A stretch of DNA of 12,964 nucleotides from Planctomycetota bacterium (GTDB taxonomy: Bacteria > Planctomycetota > B129-G9). Made by a program: the position numbers and the translations under genes. Positions 1 to 7,453 of this stretch are shown here, in pieces (position 1 is the stretch's first letter; each line of letters opens with the position of its first letter). The stretch covers positions 1-12,964 of the forward strand of contig JAUWEX010000006.1 in NCBI GenBank assembly GCA_030607235.1. Reading direction: 5' to 3'. The notes below the pieces were generated by a model. That model made no database searches. It was not told where the DNA came from and saw nothing but the letters and a program-made list of their open reading frames with translations.

Positions 1-24
1 CCTCAAGCCTCACGCCTCACGCCT
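1..24. repeat. Heptamer tandem repeat at the window edge
   Basis: On the plus strand the bases read CAAGCCT, CACGCCT, CACGCCT (4-10, 11-17, 18-24), and the first three bases (CCT) match the end of a further copy that would lie outside the window. The array starts one base beyond the stop codon of the tail tube gene (26-28). Seven bases is not a multiple of three, so a change in copy number would shift any reading frame crossing it. The full array length cannot be judged from here. Confidence 0.6.
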
Positions 25-25
25 A

Positions 26-451
26 TCAAGCCGCTTCGTGCCATTCGCGCCACGCCGCCACCTTCGCGGAGACGCTGACCTTGATGCCTTCCGCCAGCGG
101 TTCCGGGCGGCTGAAGTTGGTGATGGAGAAGTCGGCGTCGGGGCCTTCGCCGTCTGCGCGGTCGAGCACCAGCAGCGACACCTGCGAACTGGTCAGGAAG
201 GCGTTTTTTATCGCCTGGAACGCCGGATCGTCCGGTTTCCAAAGCATCTCCCATTCCACGCCGCAGGTCTTCAGCGTCGCCACCTCGGCCTTCCAGCCCT
301 TGTTGCCGCGCGTGGTCACGTCTGCGCTGTCCGCCTCGAGACTGAGGGTAACGTCGATCGCGTTTTCGATCTCGGTCGTGGCGATTACACCGGCCGATCC
401 GAAATACAGTTTCGCGTTCATGCCCAGCGGGATAAGTATCGGTTCTGACAT
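26..451 (-). CDS. Phage tail tube (major tail) protein
   Basis: This 141-aa protein is predicted to polymerise into the inner tube of the phage tail. The N-terminus (PLGMNAKLYFG) and the following ATTEIENAIDVTLSLEADSADVTTR-type segment, split here as ATTEIENAIDV and TLSLEADSADVTTR, fit tail tube proteins in which a small beta-barrel follows a short lead-in. There are no membrane segments or signal peptide. The ATG at 451 is preceded by AGGAGG with an 8-base spacer, and that site overlaps the end of the upstream gp10-like gene. Position after neck and completion genes agrees with a tail tube, and the tape measure genes would be expected just beyond the left edge. The exact family (TP901-1-like or other) is not certain. 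Confidence 0.75.
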   Translation of the reverse strand: MSEPILIPLGMNAKLYFGSAGVIATTEIENAIDVTLSLEADSADVTTRGNKGWKAEVATLKTCGVEWEMLWKPDDPAFQAIKNAFLTSSQVSLLVLDRADGEGPDADFSITNFSRPEPLAEGIKVSVSAKVAAWREWHEAA

Positions 452-466
452 TTTTCGAGCCTCCTG

Positions 467-925
467 TTATTTTCCGATGCTGTCTTTTAAGTAGTCCGGC
501 AACTTCTTTTGTCCCGCAAGATTCGCGGGCGACATAAAAGGTCTTTTCCTCAGGTGTCTTTTTATCGTTACCTTTTTGCCGTCCTTTTTCCGTTTAACCT
601 TCCTGGCCCACGTCCCGCCTTCTTCGAGCAGTTCCGGCATCGTCTTGCCGGACACCTCCGATTTGCTCCTGAGTCTCTGTGGCCCGATGACGACGTTTTC
701 GCGCAGTCGATCGTAGGAGTAGAAAATCAAACCCTTCAGGTGCCCGGCATGGCTGTGCGGGGGGCCGCCCGCCGCCGAGACGCCCTTGCGCTTTTTTATC
801 GAGTTGCGCGCGACCTTCCTGACGTAGCCGCCAAAATGCGACAGTGCCTTGCGGATGCCTCTGCTCTTGGCCTTGAGCAGCTCGGAGCGGTCGAAGAAGT
901 ATTTTGTAACCTTGAACTTGACCAC
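467..925 (-). CDS. HK97 gp10-like tail completion / neck protein
   Basis: This 152-aa, very basic protein resembles the HK97 gp10-like family, which closes the head-proximal end of the tail or neck in siphoviruses and myoviruses. Visible features are a helical N-terminus (FFDRSELLKAKSRGIRKAL), a basic patch (RNSIKKRKG), a conserved GGPPHSHAGHLKG stretch, and the C-terminal KRPFMSPA motif that resembles the RPFMxPA signature of gp10 proteins. The start is GTG at 925, five bases after the previous stop. I see no strong Shine-Dalgarno site, so translation may be coupled to the upstream gene. The MVKFKV start fits relatives as I remember them. Its place between a terminator-like protein and the tail tube fits the call. 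Confidence 0.75.
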   Translation of the reverse strand: MVKFKVTKYFFDRSELLKAKSRGIRKALSHFGGYVRKVARNSIKKRKGVSAAGGPPHSHAGHLKGLIFYSYDRLRENVVIGPQRLRSKSEVSGKTMPELLEEGGTWARKVKRKKDGKKVTIKRHLRKRPFMSPANLAGQKKLPDYLKDSIGK

Positions 926-930
926 AACCG

Positions 931-1464
931 TTACGCCGACTCGCCGATCACGATCATCTCGTACTGACCGTCAAGGCTGCCGGGGTCGATTTCCAATTTG
1001 TCGCCGGTGTCCGCCACCACGCTGTATCCGTTCGCGTCCGCGCCTCCGACGGCGTAGAAATATCCGGCCTTGATTTCCTGCGAACCCGCCAGACCGAACG
1101 GGCCGGTTCCCCAGCCGCTGCTTGACGCAGGGGCAACCACGATCACGCAATCCGTCGGCGTGTCGAGTTTGTCGCTGGTGTTGGCAATCACAAGCGCCTT
1201 GATCTTGGCGAACGTAACGGCGTTGCCTTCGCGGTCGGTGAACCCGCCGGCCATGTCAATCTCGATCGGCGTGTCGGCGGACAGCGCGCCTTTTTTCGTG
1301 GCGTAGACGTTGGCCTTGCCAGCGCCCGCGCCGCCCTCGAAAGATGCCTTGTAGGATTTGTTGACGCCGCCGCTCAGTGACTGTTCGATGCCGTTGGCGT
1401 CGGCCTGCGAGAAGATCGCCTGCGCGGCGATTTGCAGTTTCGCCTGGAATGTCGTGTAAGCCAT
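931..1464 (-). CDS. Unassigned phage structural-type protein
   Basis: I do not recognise a named family for this 177-aa protein. It is acidic and rich in Gly, Ala, Ser and Asp, with alternating hydrophobic stretches (ALVIANTSD, DCVIVVAPAS, GYFYAVGG, YEMIVIGESA) that suggest an all-beta fold. There is no signal peptide, membrane segment or cysteine motif apart from a single Cys. The ATG at 1464 follows a GAGG site that overlaps the upstream stop codon, so it is part of the same transcript. Lying between neck genes and the gp10-like protein, it is most likely a virion component such as a tail or head-tail protein. A role in host attachment or decoration is possible but not supported by a visible motif. 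Confidence 0.6.
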   Translation of the reverse strand: MAYTTFQAKLQIAAQAIFSQADANGIEQSLSGGVNKSYKASFEGGAGAGKANVYATKKGALSADTPIEIDMAGGFTDREGNAVTFAKIKALVIANTSDKLDTPTDCVIVVAPASSSGWGTGPFGLAGSQEIKAGYFYAVGGADANGYSVVADTGDKLEIDPGSLDGQYEMIVIGESA

Positions 1465-1470
1465 GTCTCG

Positions 1471-1905
1471 TTACCTCATAATTGTCTGTCGATACGTGAT
1501 GGTCAAAACGCCCGTGAAGACGCGGTGTTCCTGCAAGTGCGCCGCAGAGTACACGGGCTCGTTCGCGGAATTCAGCCACTGCGCCGACGGGACTTTCTCC
1601 AGAATTCGCCCGCGCAGGTAGTCGTCGATCTCGTCGACCAGGCCGCAAAGATCGGCGACTTCAGCCTCCTGGTCTTTTTCGATCTTCTTCTGGACGGCGA
1701 TGTCGATCGCCAGATCGTATTGCGCTGTCGCCCGCGATGCCATTTCGGAACTGGACGATTTTGGAATCACCGTTACACACGCGCTTGCGAGTTCCTCAGG
1801 CGTGAACTTCGGCCACACGCTTCGTGTCGGCGCAAACTCCATCGAGAACTCGCCCCGCGCCAGTTCGGCCGCCATTGCGTCCGCTATGTTTGTTATCCTG
1901 CTCAT
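1471..1905 (-). CDS. Putative tail terminator / minor tail protein
   Basis: This 144-aa protein probably caps the tail tube or joins it to the head. It starts with an ATGA overlap with the gene before it (start at 1905, upstream stop 1904-1902), a sign of translational coupling. The sequence has an N-terminal amphipathic helix (ITNIADAMAAELARG), a central beta-strand (ACVTVIPKS), a charged helix (VQKKIEKDQEAEVADLCGLV) and a C-terminal strand (RVFTGVLTITYR). That order is typical of tail terminator proteins, where a C-terminal strand completes the sheet. Assignment rests on fold order and gene position rather than a diagnostic motif. Confidence 0.55.
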   Translation of the reverse strand: MSRITNIADAMAAELARGEFSMEFAPTRSVWPKFTPEELASACVTVIPKSSSSEMASRATAQYDLAIDIAVQKKIEKDQEAEVADLCGLVDEIDDYLRGRILEKVPSAQWLNSANEPVYSAAHLQEHRVFTGVLTITYRQTIMR

Positions 1906-2252
1906 GCCTCGCCGATGTCCTTTGTGTGTATCCGGTACGTCAGACGGTAATCGTCGCTCCAGCGCCAGCAGCCCTCGCCCCCGAAATTCGCAACCTGATA
2001 TTTGCGTCCGTCTGAAACCACCAGGTCGTCGACCTTCGGCGTCATACCGAGTTCGCTCGCAAGAATTAGAAAGTCCCGCGCGTCCGTCTCGATTGTGAAT
2101 CCGGATTCGTCAACGGACTCGAATGACGTCTTGCCGACGGTCGCGTTTACTATCCAGGTCGTGTCGCCGCGCCGGTACTCGGCCGGGCTGGAGGCGTGTG
2201 CTACCCGTTGCGCCTCCAGCCACACAGCCGCTTTTTTGAGCAAATTAGCCAT
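1902..2252 (-). CDS. Putative head-tail joining protein
   Basis: This 116-aa protein begins with a short helix (MANLLKKAAVWLEAQRVAHA) followed by a probably all-beta domain (TTWIVNATVGKTSF, ESGFTIETDARDFLI, DDLVVSDGRKYQV) and ends with GGEGCWRWSDDYRLTYRIHTK. I recall the RDFLI and CWRWSD-Y-R-IHTK elements from small neck proteins of prophages in Planctomycetota-like genomes; this is memory, not a search. The length and position directly after the capsid decoration gene match head-tail joining proteins such as lambda FII, but homology to FII is not visible by eye. Start at 2252 follows the upstream stop by a few bases, and its 3' end overlaps the next gene by four bases. Confidence 0.6.
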   Translation of the reverse strand: MANLLKKAAVWLEAQRVAHASSPAEYRRGDTTWIVNATVGKTSFESVDESGFTIETDARDFLILASELGMTPKVDDLVVSDGRKYQVANFGGEGCWRWSDDYRLTYRIHTKDIGEA

Positions 2253-2256
2253 GACG

Positions 2257-2955
2257 TTAGACGGTGCTCAACGTGCCGCCGTCATTGGCGACAACGCGCC
2301 ACTTGGCTGCATCGCCGACGGAAACCGCCGCGAGCAAAACGGTGTCGCCCGCGTCGTCGAGCGTGATGGTGTTGTTGCCGGTCTGGTTGATCGCGGAGGC
2401 CGCTGTGATAGCGCAGTCGCCGCCGTCCGTGTCGAGACAGAGCAGCAACTGTTGACCGACATAGGACGGATCGGCCAGCGTCCTCGTCTCCGCGTCGGCC
2501 GTAACGAGCGCGCAGTGCCCGGAGTTGGCGACTGGAATCGCCTCGCCGTCACCGGGATCGGCGATGGCCGCGCTGAGCGCGTTGTGAATGGTCGCGCTGA
2601 CCGTTACGCCGAAGAGCCGCACGTTGACCGTCTCGTCGGTCGCTCCGGCGGCTGCCGTGCCGAAGCCCATGAACGTGTTGCCGCTCGCGTTGGTCGTCGC
2701 GCAGCCGGTTCCGGCGGTGCCGTTGTACGGATTGCCGTCGGCATCCCAGTAGAGCGCCGCGCCGGAGTTGATTTCCAGATTGGCCTTCACGACTCTGAAC
2801 AGACCGACGACGGCGAGCGACCCGAGCGCATTCGCCGCAATCGGCGTCCTCGCAATCCCCACCAGTCCGTTTTGCACGACCACTTGTCCCGCCGCGATAT
2901 TCACGGAAGGCGTGTAGTCGATCACTTCTCCGCGTTGAATGTATATTGCCTGCAT
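2257..2955 (-). CDS. DUF2190-type capsid decoration protein with C-terminal extension
   Basis: This 232-aa protein likely decorates or stabilises the capsid. The N-terminal part (about 1-115) matches the DUF2190 pattern: an early strand (IYIQRGEVIDYTP), AGQVVVQNGLVGIA, then GSLAVVGLFRVVKA and a GAALYWDADGN turn. The remainder (about 120-232) is a Gly/Ala/Thr/Asp-rich beta region with INQTGNNTITLDDAGDTV and KWRVVANDGGTLSTV, typical of virion surface domains. The ATG at 2955 is preceded by AAGGAGG with a 5-base spacer. The open frame runs far upstream of this ATG into the capsid gene, but that part is a shadow. Its place right after the capsid gene supports the decoration role. Confidence 0.75.
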   Translation of the reverse strand: MQAIYIQRGEVIDYTPSVNIAAGQVVVQNGLVGIARTPIAANALGSLAVVGLFRVVKANLEINSGAALYWDADGNPYNGTAGTGCATTNASGNTFMGFGTAAAGATDETVNVRLFGVTVSATIHNALSAAIADPGDGEAIPVANSGHCALVTADAETRTLADPSYVGQQLLLCLDTDGGDCAITAASAINQTGNNTITLDDAGDTVLLAAVSVGDAAKWRVVANDGGTLSTV

Positions 2956-2972
2956 TGCTGCCTCCTTGTTTG

Positions 2973-4886
2973 TTATGCCTCGCCTTTGCTTTTCAGGCCG
3001 CCGCGCGGGTCCTGAAGCGCGACGCCGAAATCGTGATAACCGCGCATCTTCACGCCGAGCATGTTGAAGTCCGCCTCGGCGGTCTCGATGACCGGCGACT
3101 CGTTGCCATGCAGGAACGCCACCTCGATCACCGGCAGGTCGTTGGGGTCGGCCAGCAGGTGCCAGGCCTTGCCGGAGTTGCCGGGATACTTCGCGTTCGA
3201 GAGATAGCGGCTCACCTCCGCGCGGTACTTGCCGACGTGCGGGTTGGCGACGGGGTACTTCGCATTCGCGGTTGTGTCGCGGATTTCGAGCGACTTGTTC
3301 AGCTGCGTGGCCATCGCGCTGAGCGACGGCGGCACGAGCACTATCGCAGCCATGACGCCGATGGGCTTGCCTTCCGAGTCCACCTGCTCCATGAAAGCGG
3401 TCTCCGCCTGGCTCAACCCGTCGATGCTCAGCACGGTGCCTGCGCCGGAGATGTAGTTTTTGTTCGCGGCCTTGAAGAAGTCGGCGTTGTTCATGAAGAT
3501 GCTCCAGAACACGTCGTTGATCTTGAGACCGCTGCCGCGACCGAGTTTGCGCGGCACGAGCGTAATCGCGCCCAAGTCGTCGTTGATGATGTCGCGCCGG
3601 TCGATGCTCAGCATCAGGCCGAAGGTGTCGGCCTTGTTGGTGAAGGTCTCCTCGCCGAGCGTGCCGTGTTTGAGTTCCCCGCCGGGCGCAACCAGTTCGT
3701 ACTGATCCGCGCCGATCAGGCGGTAACTCGTAATCGTCTTGAAGTCGGGCACGTTGCGGATCGCGCAGATGTTGCGCCACGTGCGTTCCACCGCGTAGAA
3801 GCCGTCGAGCAGGAATTTGTTCGCCACGTTGGAGAGAATGCCGCCGATGTCCACCGTCGAGAGACCCGCCTTGACGTCGCGACCGAACGCGAAGCGCATC
3901 ACCTCGCGGCTTGCGCGGAATGATCGACCCGTGTAGCCGTTCGCCCACGCCGCCTCCAGGAAAAGTTCCTGCAGGCCCATCCCGCGAAATCGCCGCGACG
4001 CGCAGTCCAGGACTTCCGCGTCGTAGTGCTTCTCCGGCTGGTTGAGTTTTTCGGCCAGGACACACGCGGCTTCCAGAACCAATCCCGTTACGGGGGCCTC
4101 GCTTCGCTGCATGATGTCCGGGGTCTTCGGCCGGTCGGCGCGCAGGACGTGGAGTTCGCACTGCATGGCGCTCCAGCCTTCCCTGATGGCCTTTACCTCA
4201 ATCTCGTCGTGTTTGCCCGCGCATATTCTGCGGACGCCCGCTATGCGTTCGGTCTCTGCCGCAGCCTCCGCGCGCATCTGCGCGGCGATGTCGGTTTTCA
4301 CTTCGGTTGTCTCCTGCTCAATGACCTGAGCCTCGGTGTCTGGATTAATCTCGCCCTCCGTGGCATTCGCCGCCACGCGCGCGCTGGTCTCGCCGTCCGC
4401 GCCCAAGTCCACGAAACTTATCTCGCCGAGCGTGGCCTTGCGCACGATGTTCAGAGGCCCGCTCCACTCGCGGCCGTTCACGACGGCCTTCTGGCCCTCG
4501 CGGATGAACTCGGCATCTTCGACGCTCGCGCCGATGCTCGCCTGCCAGGGGAAGCCGTTACGCGATGAAATAATTACCTCCTTGGCCGCGCCGGTGTCGC
4601 GCGAGACAACTCCGCCAGCGACGAGTTGCCCGTTCTCGATGGTGATGGCATCGGTGTGGCCGACTCCCTGCGCGGCGTCGTGTCCCATGCGGATGGGCCG
4701 GTTCGGCGAGGGGATGCTCAGGCCGGAGAGTTCCAGGATGACTGGATAACGCCAGCCGCTCAACCTCATCGGCCCGCCGGTGTAGGCAGTCATCGAGAAG
4801 CGCGGCAGCCCGGCGGGCTTGCCGTCGACCTCTGCCGCAGCCTCGATCCATTTCGGCGCGCATGCGAATATCAACTTTTGAGTCAT
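2973..4886 (-). CDS. Prohead protease-major capsid protein fusion
   Basis: This 637-aa polyprotein joins the capsid maturation protease to the shell protein. Residues about 1-170 look like an HK97/S78-type prohead protease, with a candidate catalytic His in MGHD (H69), a candidate Ser in WQASIGAS (S117) and the GEISFVDLGAD stretch (151-163). Residues about 185-300 are charged and helical and could be the scaffold or delta region. From about 305 to 637 the sequence resembles a Mu gpT-like major capsid protein (ERTWRNICAIRNVPDFKTI, LSIDRRDIINDDLGAI, KAWHLLADPNDLPVIEVAFL). The ATG at 4886 lies one base after the portal stop and is preceded by AGGAG with a 7-base spacer. No stop codon or frameshift separates the two parts, so self-cleavage is inferred. 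Confidence 0.85.
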   Translation of the reverse strand: MTQKLIFACAPKWIEAAAEVDGKPAGLPRFSMTAYTGGPMRLSGWRYPVILELSGLSIPSPNRPIRMGHDAAQGVGHTDAITIENGQLVAGGVVSRDTGAAKEVIISSRNGFPWQASIGASVEDAEFIREGQKAVVNGREWSGPLNIVRKATLGEISFVDLGADGETSARVAANATEGEINPDTEAQVIEQETTEVKTDIAAQMRAEAAAETERIAGVRRICAGKHDEIEVKAIREGWSAMQCELHVLRADRPKTPDIMQRSEAPVTGLVLEAACVLAEKLNQPEKHYDAEVLDCASRRFRGMGLQELFLEAAWANGYTGRSFRASREVMRFAFGRDVKAGLSTVDIGGILSNVANKFLLDGFYAVERTWRNICAIRNVPDFKTITSYRLIGADQYELVAPGGELKHGTLGEETFTNKADTFGLMLSIDRRDIINDDLGAITLVPRKLGRGSGLKINDVFWSIFMNNADFFKAANKNYISGAGTVLSIDGLSQAETAFMEQVDSEGKPIGVMAAIVLVPPSLSAMATQLNKSLEIRDTTANAKYPVANPHVGKYRAEVSRYLSNAKYPGNSGKAWHLLADPNDLPVIEVAFLHGNESPVIETAEADFNMLGVKMRGYHDFGVALQDPRGGLKSKGEA

Positions 4887-4887
4887 G

Positions 4888-6345
4888 TTACTTCTCCTGT
4901 GAAGATTCGTTTTCGTCGTCGTTAAATTTCGTATCGTTGGAGGATGTCGCGGCGCTCGCCACGCTCAACCCCAGTTCTTTCGTAAGCGCCACTTCCTTGC
5001 CGCGCTGTCGTAACTCCGCTTCCCAGTCGCGGCCTCGGCGCGCGAATTCCTCGGCAAGTGTGGTGGTGTGGTTGCGCAGCCGCGTCTCCTGCGCCTTCGC
5101 CTCCTTCGCCGGGTCAACGTGCTCGTGCCCGTCCCAGAACCACTGGTGTGTCGCGCCGGTGATGTTGCTCGCGGTCAATCCCTGCCTGACGTATTCCGGT
5201 ATGAGTGTCGCCTCCGCGAGCCACGCTTGCAGGACGCGGTCGAGCACGACTTTTTCGATGTGCGACTGCTCGACGCGGATCGCCTTGAAGTACGTCTGAT
5301 GGTCGAGCCGCCCGCTTGCGTAGTTGTAGCCGCTGGAATTCCCCGCCGCGATGTTGAACGGCATGTTGAGACAACGCGCGATCTCGTTGAGGATTTCGTG
5401 CTTGAACTCCGCGTAAGTCGTCGCGGGCTGCTCGGCGTGCGTCTGGCCGAGCTTCCAGCCGCCGGGCATGACCGTGGCCATGCGCTTTTCGAGTTCTATC
5501 ACGTCCATCGGCTCGATCTGGTCGGCCTCGCCGTTGGCCGGTGCGTCGGTGTAGATCACGAGCGCGTGGTCGGCGGCGGTCTCCGCCGCGGCGATCACCG
5601 CCAGCGTGTAGCGCCTGAGTTGCGCAAAGAGCGGCAGGGCGGAGGTGATTTCGGGTATCCCGCGCGCCTGGCCCGGTCTGTCGGCGCGGAAGTAGTGGAT
5701 CATCTCCGACGCGAGTACGCAGTCGAAATCCCGTGACACGCGCACGCCGCTGTCGCCTGGATGCCGCCGCAGGACGTGATAGTCAACAGGGTTCCACGAC
5801 TTGTCGAAGACGATTCCGTCCACGGCGCGCTCTCCGGCAGACCGGAAGAGCGGCGTGCTGACCTGCTCGGCCTCAATGAGTCGCAGGTCGAGTTGCACGG
5901 GCGTGGCGAGCGCCTGGTTGTTGATGAGCAGCGCGAACGCCTCGCCGTCCTGTGCCTTGGCCATCCGCGCCGTGCGGAGTTTGTCGGCCAGGCCCGTCTT
6001 CGTCGCCCATTCGGCAAACGCGCCCTCGATGAAGTTGTTGATTCCTTCGTCGCCGGTGAGCATCTGCAAGCGCGGCCCGATTCCCACGCAATCGTTGGCG
6101 AGCGTGAGCACGATGCCGCGCGCGTAGGAGTTGTTTGCGACCTCGTAGCGCGCGTTGTTCCTGAGCCTGCGCCGGATTTCCGCCGAGTTCGCGGCGTTCG
6201 CCGAGAGGCCGTCCGCGTTGGCCCAGTGGCGGCGGTTGTCGTCGGTGATCGTCGCGGCGTCGTATCGTCCGCGCACGATCCGCACCTGCCTCGGCATGTT
6301 CGCCGATGCGGATTTGCGTCCGAGTATCCTGCCCAGCAATCCCAT
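4888..6345 (-). CDS. Lambda-type phage portal protein
   Basis: This 485-aa protein forms the dodecameric portal at the head vertex through which DNA is packaged. It fits the lambda gpB portal family: N-terminal RNNARYEVANNSYARGIVLT, DCVGIGPRLQ, a basic-acidic stem region, the HYFRADRPGQARGIPEI motif and the FNIAAGNSSGYNYASGRLDH stretch near residue 370. Length matches the family. The start is taken as ATG at 6345, which overlaps the preceding stop in TGATG; an in-frame TTG three bases upstream is an alternative. The C-terminal tail is charged and probably disordered (SSNDTKFNDDENESS). A lambda-type portal beside a GpA-like terminase is a common pairing. Confidence 0.9.
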   Translation of the reverse strand: MGLLGRILGRKSASANMPRQVRIVRGRYDAATITDDNRRHWANADGLSANAANSAEIRRRLRNNARYEVANNSYARGIVLTLANDCVGIGPRLQMLTGDEGINNFIEGAFAEWATKTGLADKLRTARMAKAQDGEAFALLINNQALATPVQLDLRLIEAEQVSTPLFRSAGERAVDGIVFDKSWNPVDYHVLRRHPGDSGVRVSRDFDCVLASEMIHYFRADRPGQARGIPEITSALPLFAQLRRYTLAVIAAAETAADHALVIYTDAPANGEADQIEPMDVIELEKRMATVMPGGWKLGQTHAEQPATTYAEFKHEILNEIARCLNMPFNIAAGNSSGYNYASGRLDHQTYFKAIRVEQSHIEKVVLDRVLQAWLAEATLIPEYVRQGLTASNITGATHQWFWDGHEHVDPAKEAKAQETRLRNHTTTLAEEFARRGRDWEAELRQRGKEVALTKELGLSVASAATSSNDTKFNDDENESSQEK

Positions 6346-6542
6346 CAATCGGCCCCCGGCGGCACCAGTTTGGCAAAACGCAGACCGGCCTTCTTGCTCC
6401 TGGCGGCCCGCTTCGACGCGAGATACCTGTCGGCCTCGATCTGCTCGGTGAGGCTGTGCTGCTCCATCTCGCCGGAGTCGCCCTTGGCGCGTTTCGGCCC
6501 CTTGGCGTTCTCCTGGATCGTTTTGTCGAGTGTGTCGGTCAT
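6345..6542 (-). CDS. Small phage protein preceding the portal gene
   Basis: This 65-aa charged protein (QHSLTEQIEADRYLASKRAA, then KKAGLRFAKLVPPGAD) occupies the slot that in lambda holds gpW, between terminase and portal. I recall similar QHSLxxQIEADRYLASK proteins immediately upstream of portal genes in other prophages, with no assigned function. It is predicted to be helical, with no cysteines or membrane segments. The ATG at 6542 is preceded by AGGAG only three bases away. An in-frame GTG at 6566 would add eight residues but has no good ribosome site. The stop overlaps the portal start, so the two are coupled. A head-completion role is possible by position only. Confidence 0.7.
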   Translation of the reverse strand: MTDTLDKTIQENAKGPKRAKGDSGEMEQHSLTEQIEADRYLASKRAARSKKAGLRFAKLVPPGAD

Positions 6543-6785
6543 TTTCTCCTGCGCTACTTTCACCACGATGAAATCGAGAAGTCCCTCTGTAAGATCAAAG
6601 GGGGGTCCGGCACCAAAAAGCGGGACAAAAAAATGCTTCCCGCCATTGATCTACATACCCGCGCAAAATGCGGAATTGCGGAGAAAATGAAAAAGTCGAT
6701 GAAATTGTTACACCGGTAGAACCTGGGAGTGAATTTCAGGGCATTTTTCTGGGAAAAGTGATGCGGTAAGGCTTGGGTTTTCGGC
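6543..6785. other. Intergenic region between portal block and abiE
   Basis: No gene is supported here. It holds the ribosome site of the 65-aa gene, the nested inverted repeat at 6592-6652, and then about 130 bases (6653-6785) in which I see no promoter, repeat or conserved motif. The composition shifts from GC-rich on the portal side to more A+T-rich on the abiE side, consistent with a junction between phage DNA and an inserted cassette. On the minus strand the frame of the 65-aa gene stays open upstream to a stop at 6653-6651 without an ATG. Confidence 0.5.
6592..6652 (-). terminator. Candidate intrinsic terminator within a nested inverted repeat
   Basis: Read on the minus strand, GCGGGA (6643-6638) pairs with TCCCGC (6625-6620) across a 12-base loop, and five T bases follow (6619-6615). 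That is the layout of a rho-independent terminator for leftward transcription. Outside it, AGATCAA (6592-6598) and TTGATCT (6646-6652) form a second perfect 7-bp inverted repeat enclosing the hairpin. The site lies between the abiE cassette and the portal block, so it could stop antisense reads leaving the cassette. If efficient, it would also require a separate promoter or antitermination for the portal block. The inner stem is only six pairs, so strength is uncertain. Confidence 0.4.
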
Positions 6786-6813
6786 TTGACAATAACCGCA
6801 AATGTTCCATAAT
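6786..6813 (+). promoter_or_regulatory. Sigma-70 promoter for abiEi-abiEii
   Basis: A perfect TTGACA (-35, 6786-6791) is followed after 16 bases by CATAAT (-10, 6808-6813, five of six matches). Transcription would start near 6820, only about four bases before the abiEi ATG at 6824, giving a nearly leaderless mRNA. ATAACC (6792-6797) and GGTTGTTAT (6817-6825) form an imperfect inverted repeat around the -10 element. AbiEi antitoxins are known to repress their own promoters through inverted repeats, so this is a candidate operator, but the match is weak. Confidence 0.7.
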
Positions 6814-6823
6814 GTAGGTTGTT

Positions 6824-7453
6824 ATGAATAAGACTCGACGAAACGGAACAACCAAGGACGTGACTATCGAGCAGGGCGTACTTACCCTGGCTCGAAAGAA
6901 GGGGATTCTCCGCACACAGGACGTAGTTGCTGCGGGAATCCCGCGAGTCGTGCTTACCCGCCTCTGTCGCGCCGAACGCCTCAATCGTCTCGGCCGCGGA
7001 CTTTATTCCCTGCCCGAGGCGGAGATCACCGAGAACCACTCCCTGGCCGAGGTCGCCAAGCGAATCCCTCATGCCACGATCTGTCTGCTATCGGCCCTGC
7101 GTTTCCACGGGCTCACGACGCAGGCTCCTTTTCAGGTATGGATCGGGATTGACAGCAGGGCGCGCAAGCCGCGAGTCGCGGACATGTCGCTGAGAATAGT
7201 GCGCTTCTCCGGCAAATCTCGAACTTACGGGGTGGAGAAGCATATCATCGAAAACGTCACCGTACACGTAGCCTCGGCGGCGAAAACAGTAGCGGATTGT
7301 TTCAAGTACCGCAACAAGATCGGCCTGGATGTAGCGCTGGAAGCCCTCAAAGATTACCGTCGCGCCCGCAAATCCAGAAACAATCTTTGGCGAGCTGCGA
7401 AAGTCTGCCGCGTAGCCTCGGTGATGCGACCCTACATGGAGGCGATAGATTGA
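6824..7453 (+). CDS. abiEi: Type IV toxin-antitoxin system antitoxin AbiEi
   Basis: This 209-aa protein is the antitoxin and transcriptional repressor of an AbiE pair. Residues about 13-65 form the N-terminal winged helix (GVLTLARKKGILRTQDVVAA, GIPRVVLTRLCRAERLNRLG, then RGLYSLPEAE). The C-terminal antitoxin domain shows ICLLSALRFHGLTTQ (87-100), HVASAAKTVADCFKYRNKIG (148-167) and the LDVALEALKDYRR helix. Both domains are complete. The ATG at 6824 has no convincing Shine-Dalgarno site and lies about four bases after the predicted transcription start. The stop overlaps the toxin gene start. In known AbiE systems the antitoxin does not bind the toxin but represses the operon and counters toxicity, a type IV arrangement. 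It runs opposite to the flanking phage genes and looks less GC-rich than they are, suggesting separate acquisition. Confidence 0.92.
   Translation: MNKTRRNGTTKDVTIEQGVLTLARKKGILRTQDVVAAGIPRVVLTRLCRAERLNRLGRGLYSLPEAEITENHSLAEVAKRIPHATICLLSALRFHGLTTQAPFQVWIGIDSRARKPRVADMSLRIVRFSGKSRTYGVEKHIIENVTVHVASAAKTVADCFKYRNKIGLDVALEALKDYRRARKSRNNLWRAAKVCRVASVMRPYMEAID
7438..7442 (+). promoter_or_regulatory. Ribosome-binding site that fixes a TTG start for abiEii
   Basis: GGAGG at 7438-7442 lies inside the last codons of abiEi, seven bases before TTG at 7450. That TTG overlaps the abiEi stop in TTGA. The next in-frame ATG (7474) has no comparable site, so the TTG is the better start and implies translational coupling of toxin to antitoxin. 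Confidence 0.7.

Noticed and set aside
2002..3015. Long plus-strand frame of 337 codons opposite the decoration protein gene
   Set aside because: It is the complement of a well-supported gene, is very rich in Arg and Val with no recognisable domain, and has no ribosome site. Long antisense frames are common in GC-rich DNA.
2956..4161. Upstream extension of the decoration protein frame across the capsid gene
   Set aside because: This part is a shadow of the capsid gene in another frame, with Arg-rich low-quality sequence. A strong ribosome site marks the ATG at 2955.
6560..7072. Minus-strand frame of 170 codons overlapping the abiEi start and promoter
   Set aside because: It is antisense to a well-supported gene, with no domain and no ribosome site.
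7297..7449. N-terminal extension of AbiEii inside abiEi
   Set aside because: It overlaps abiEi coding sequence, has no family similarity, and GGAGG at 7438-7442 supports the TTG at 7450.
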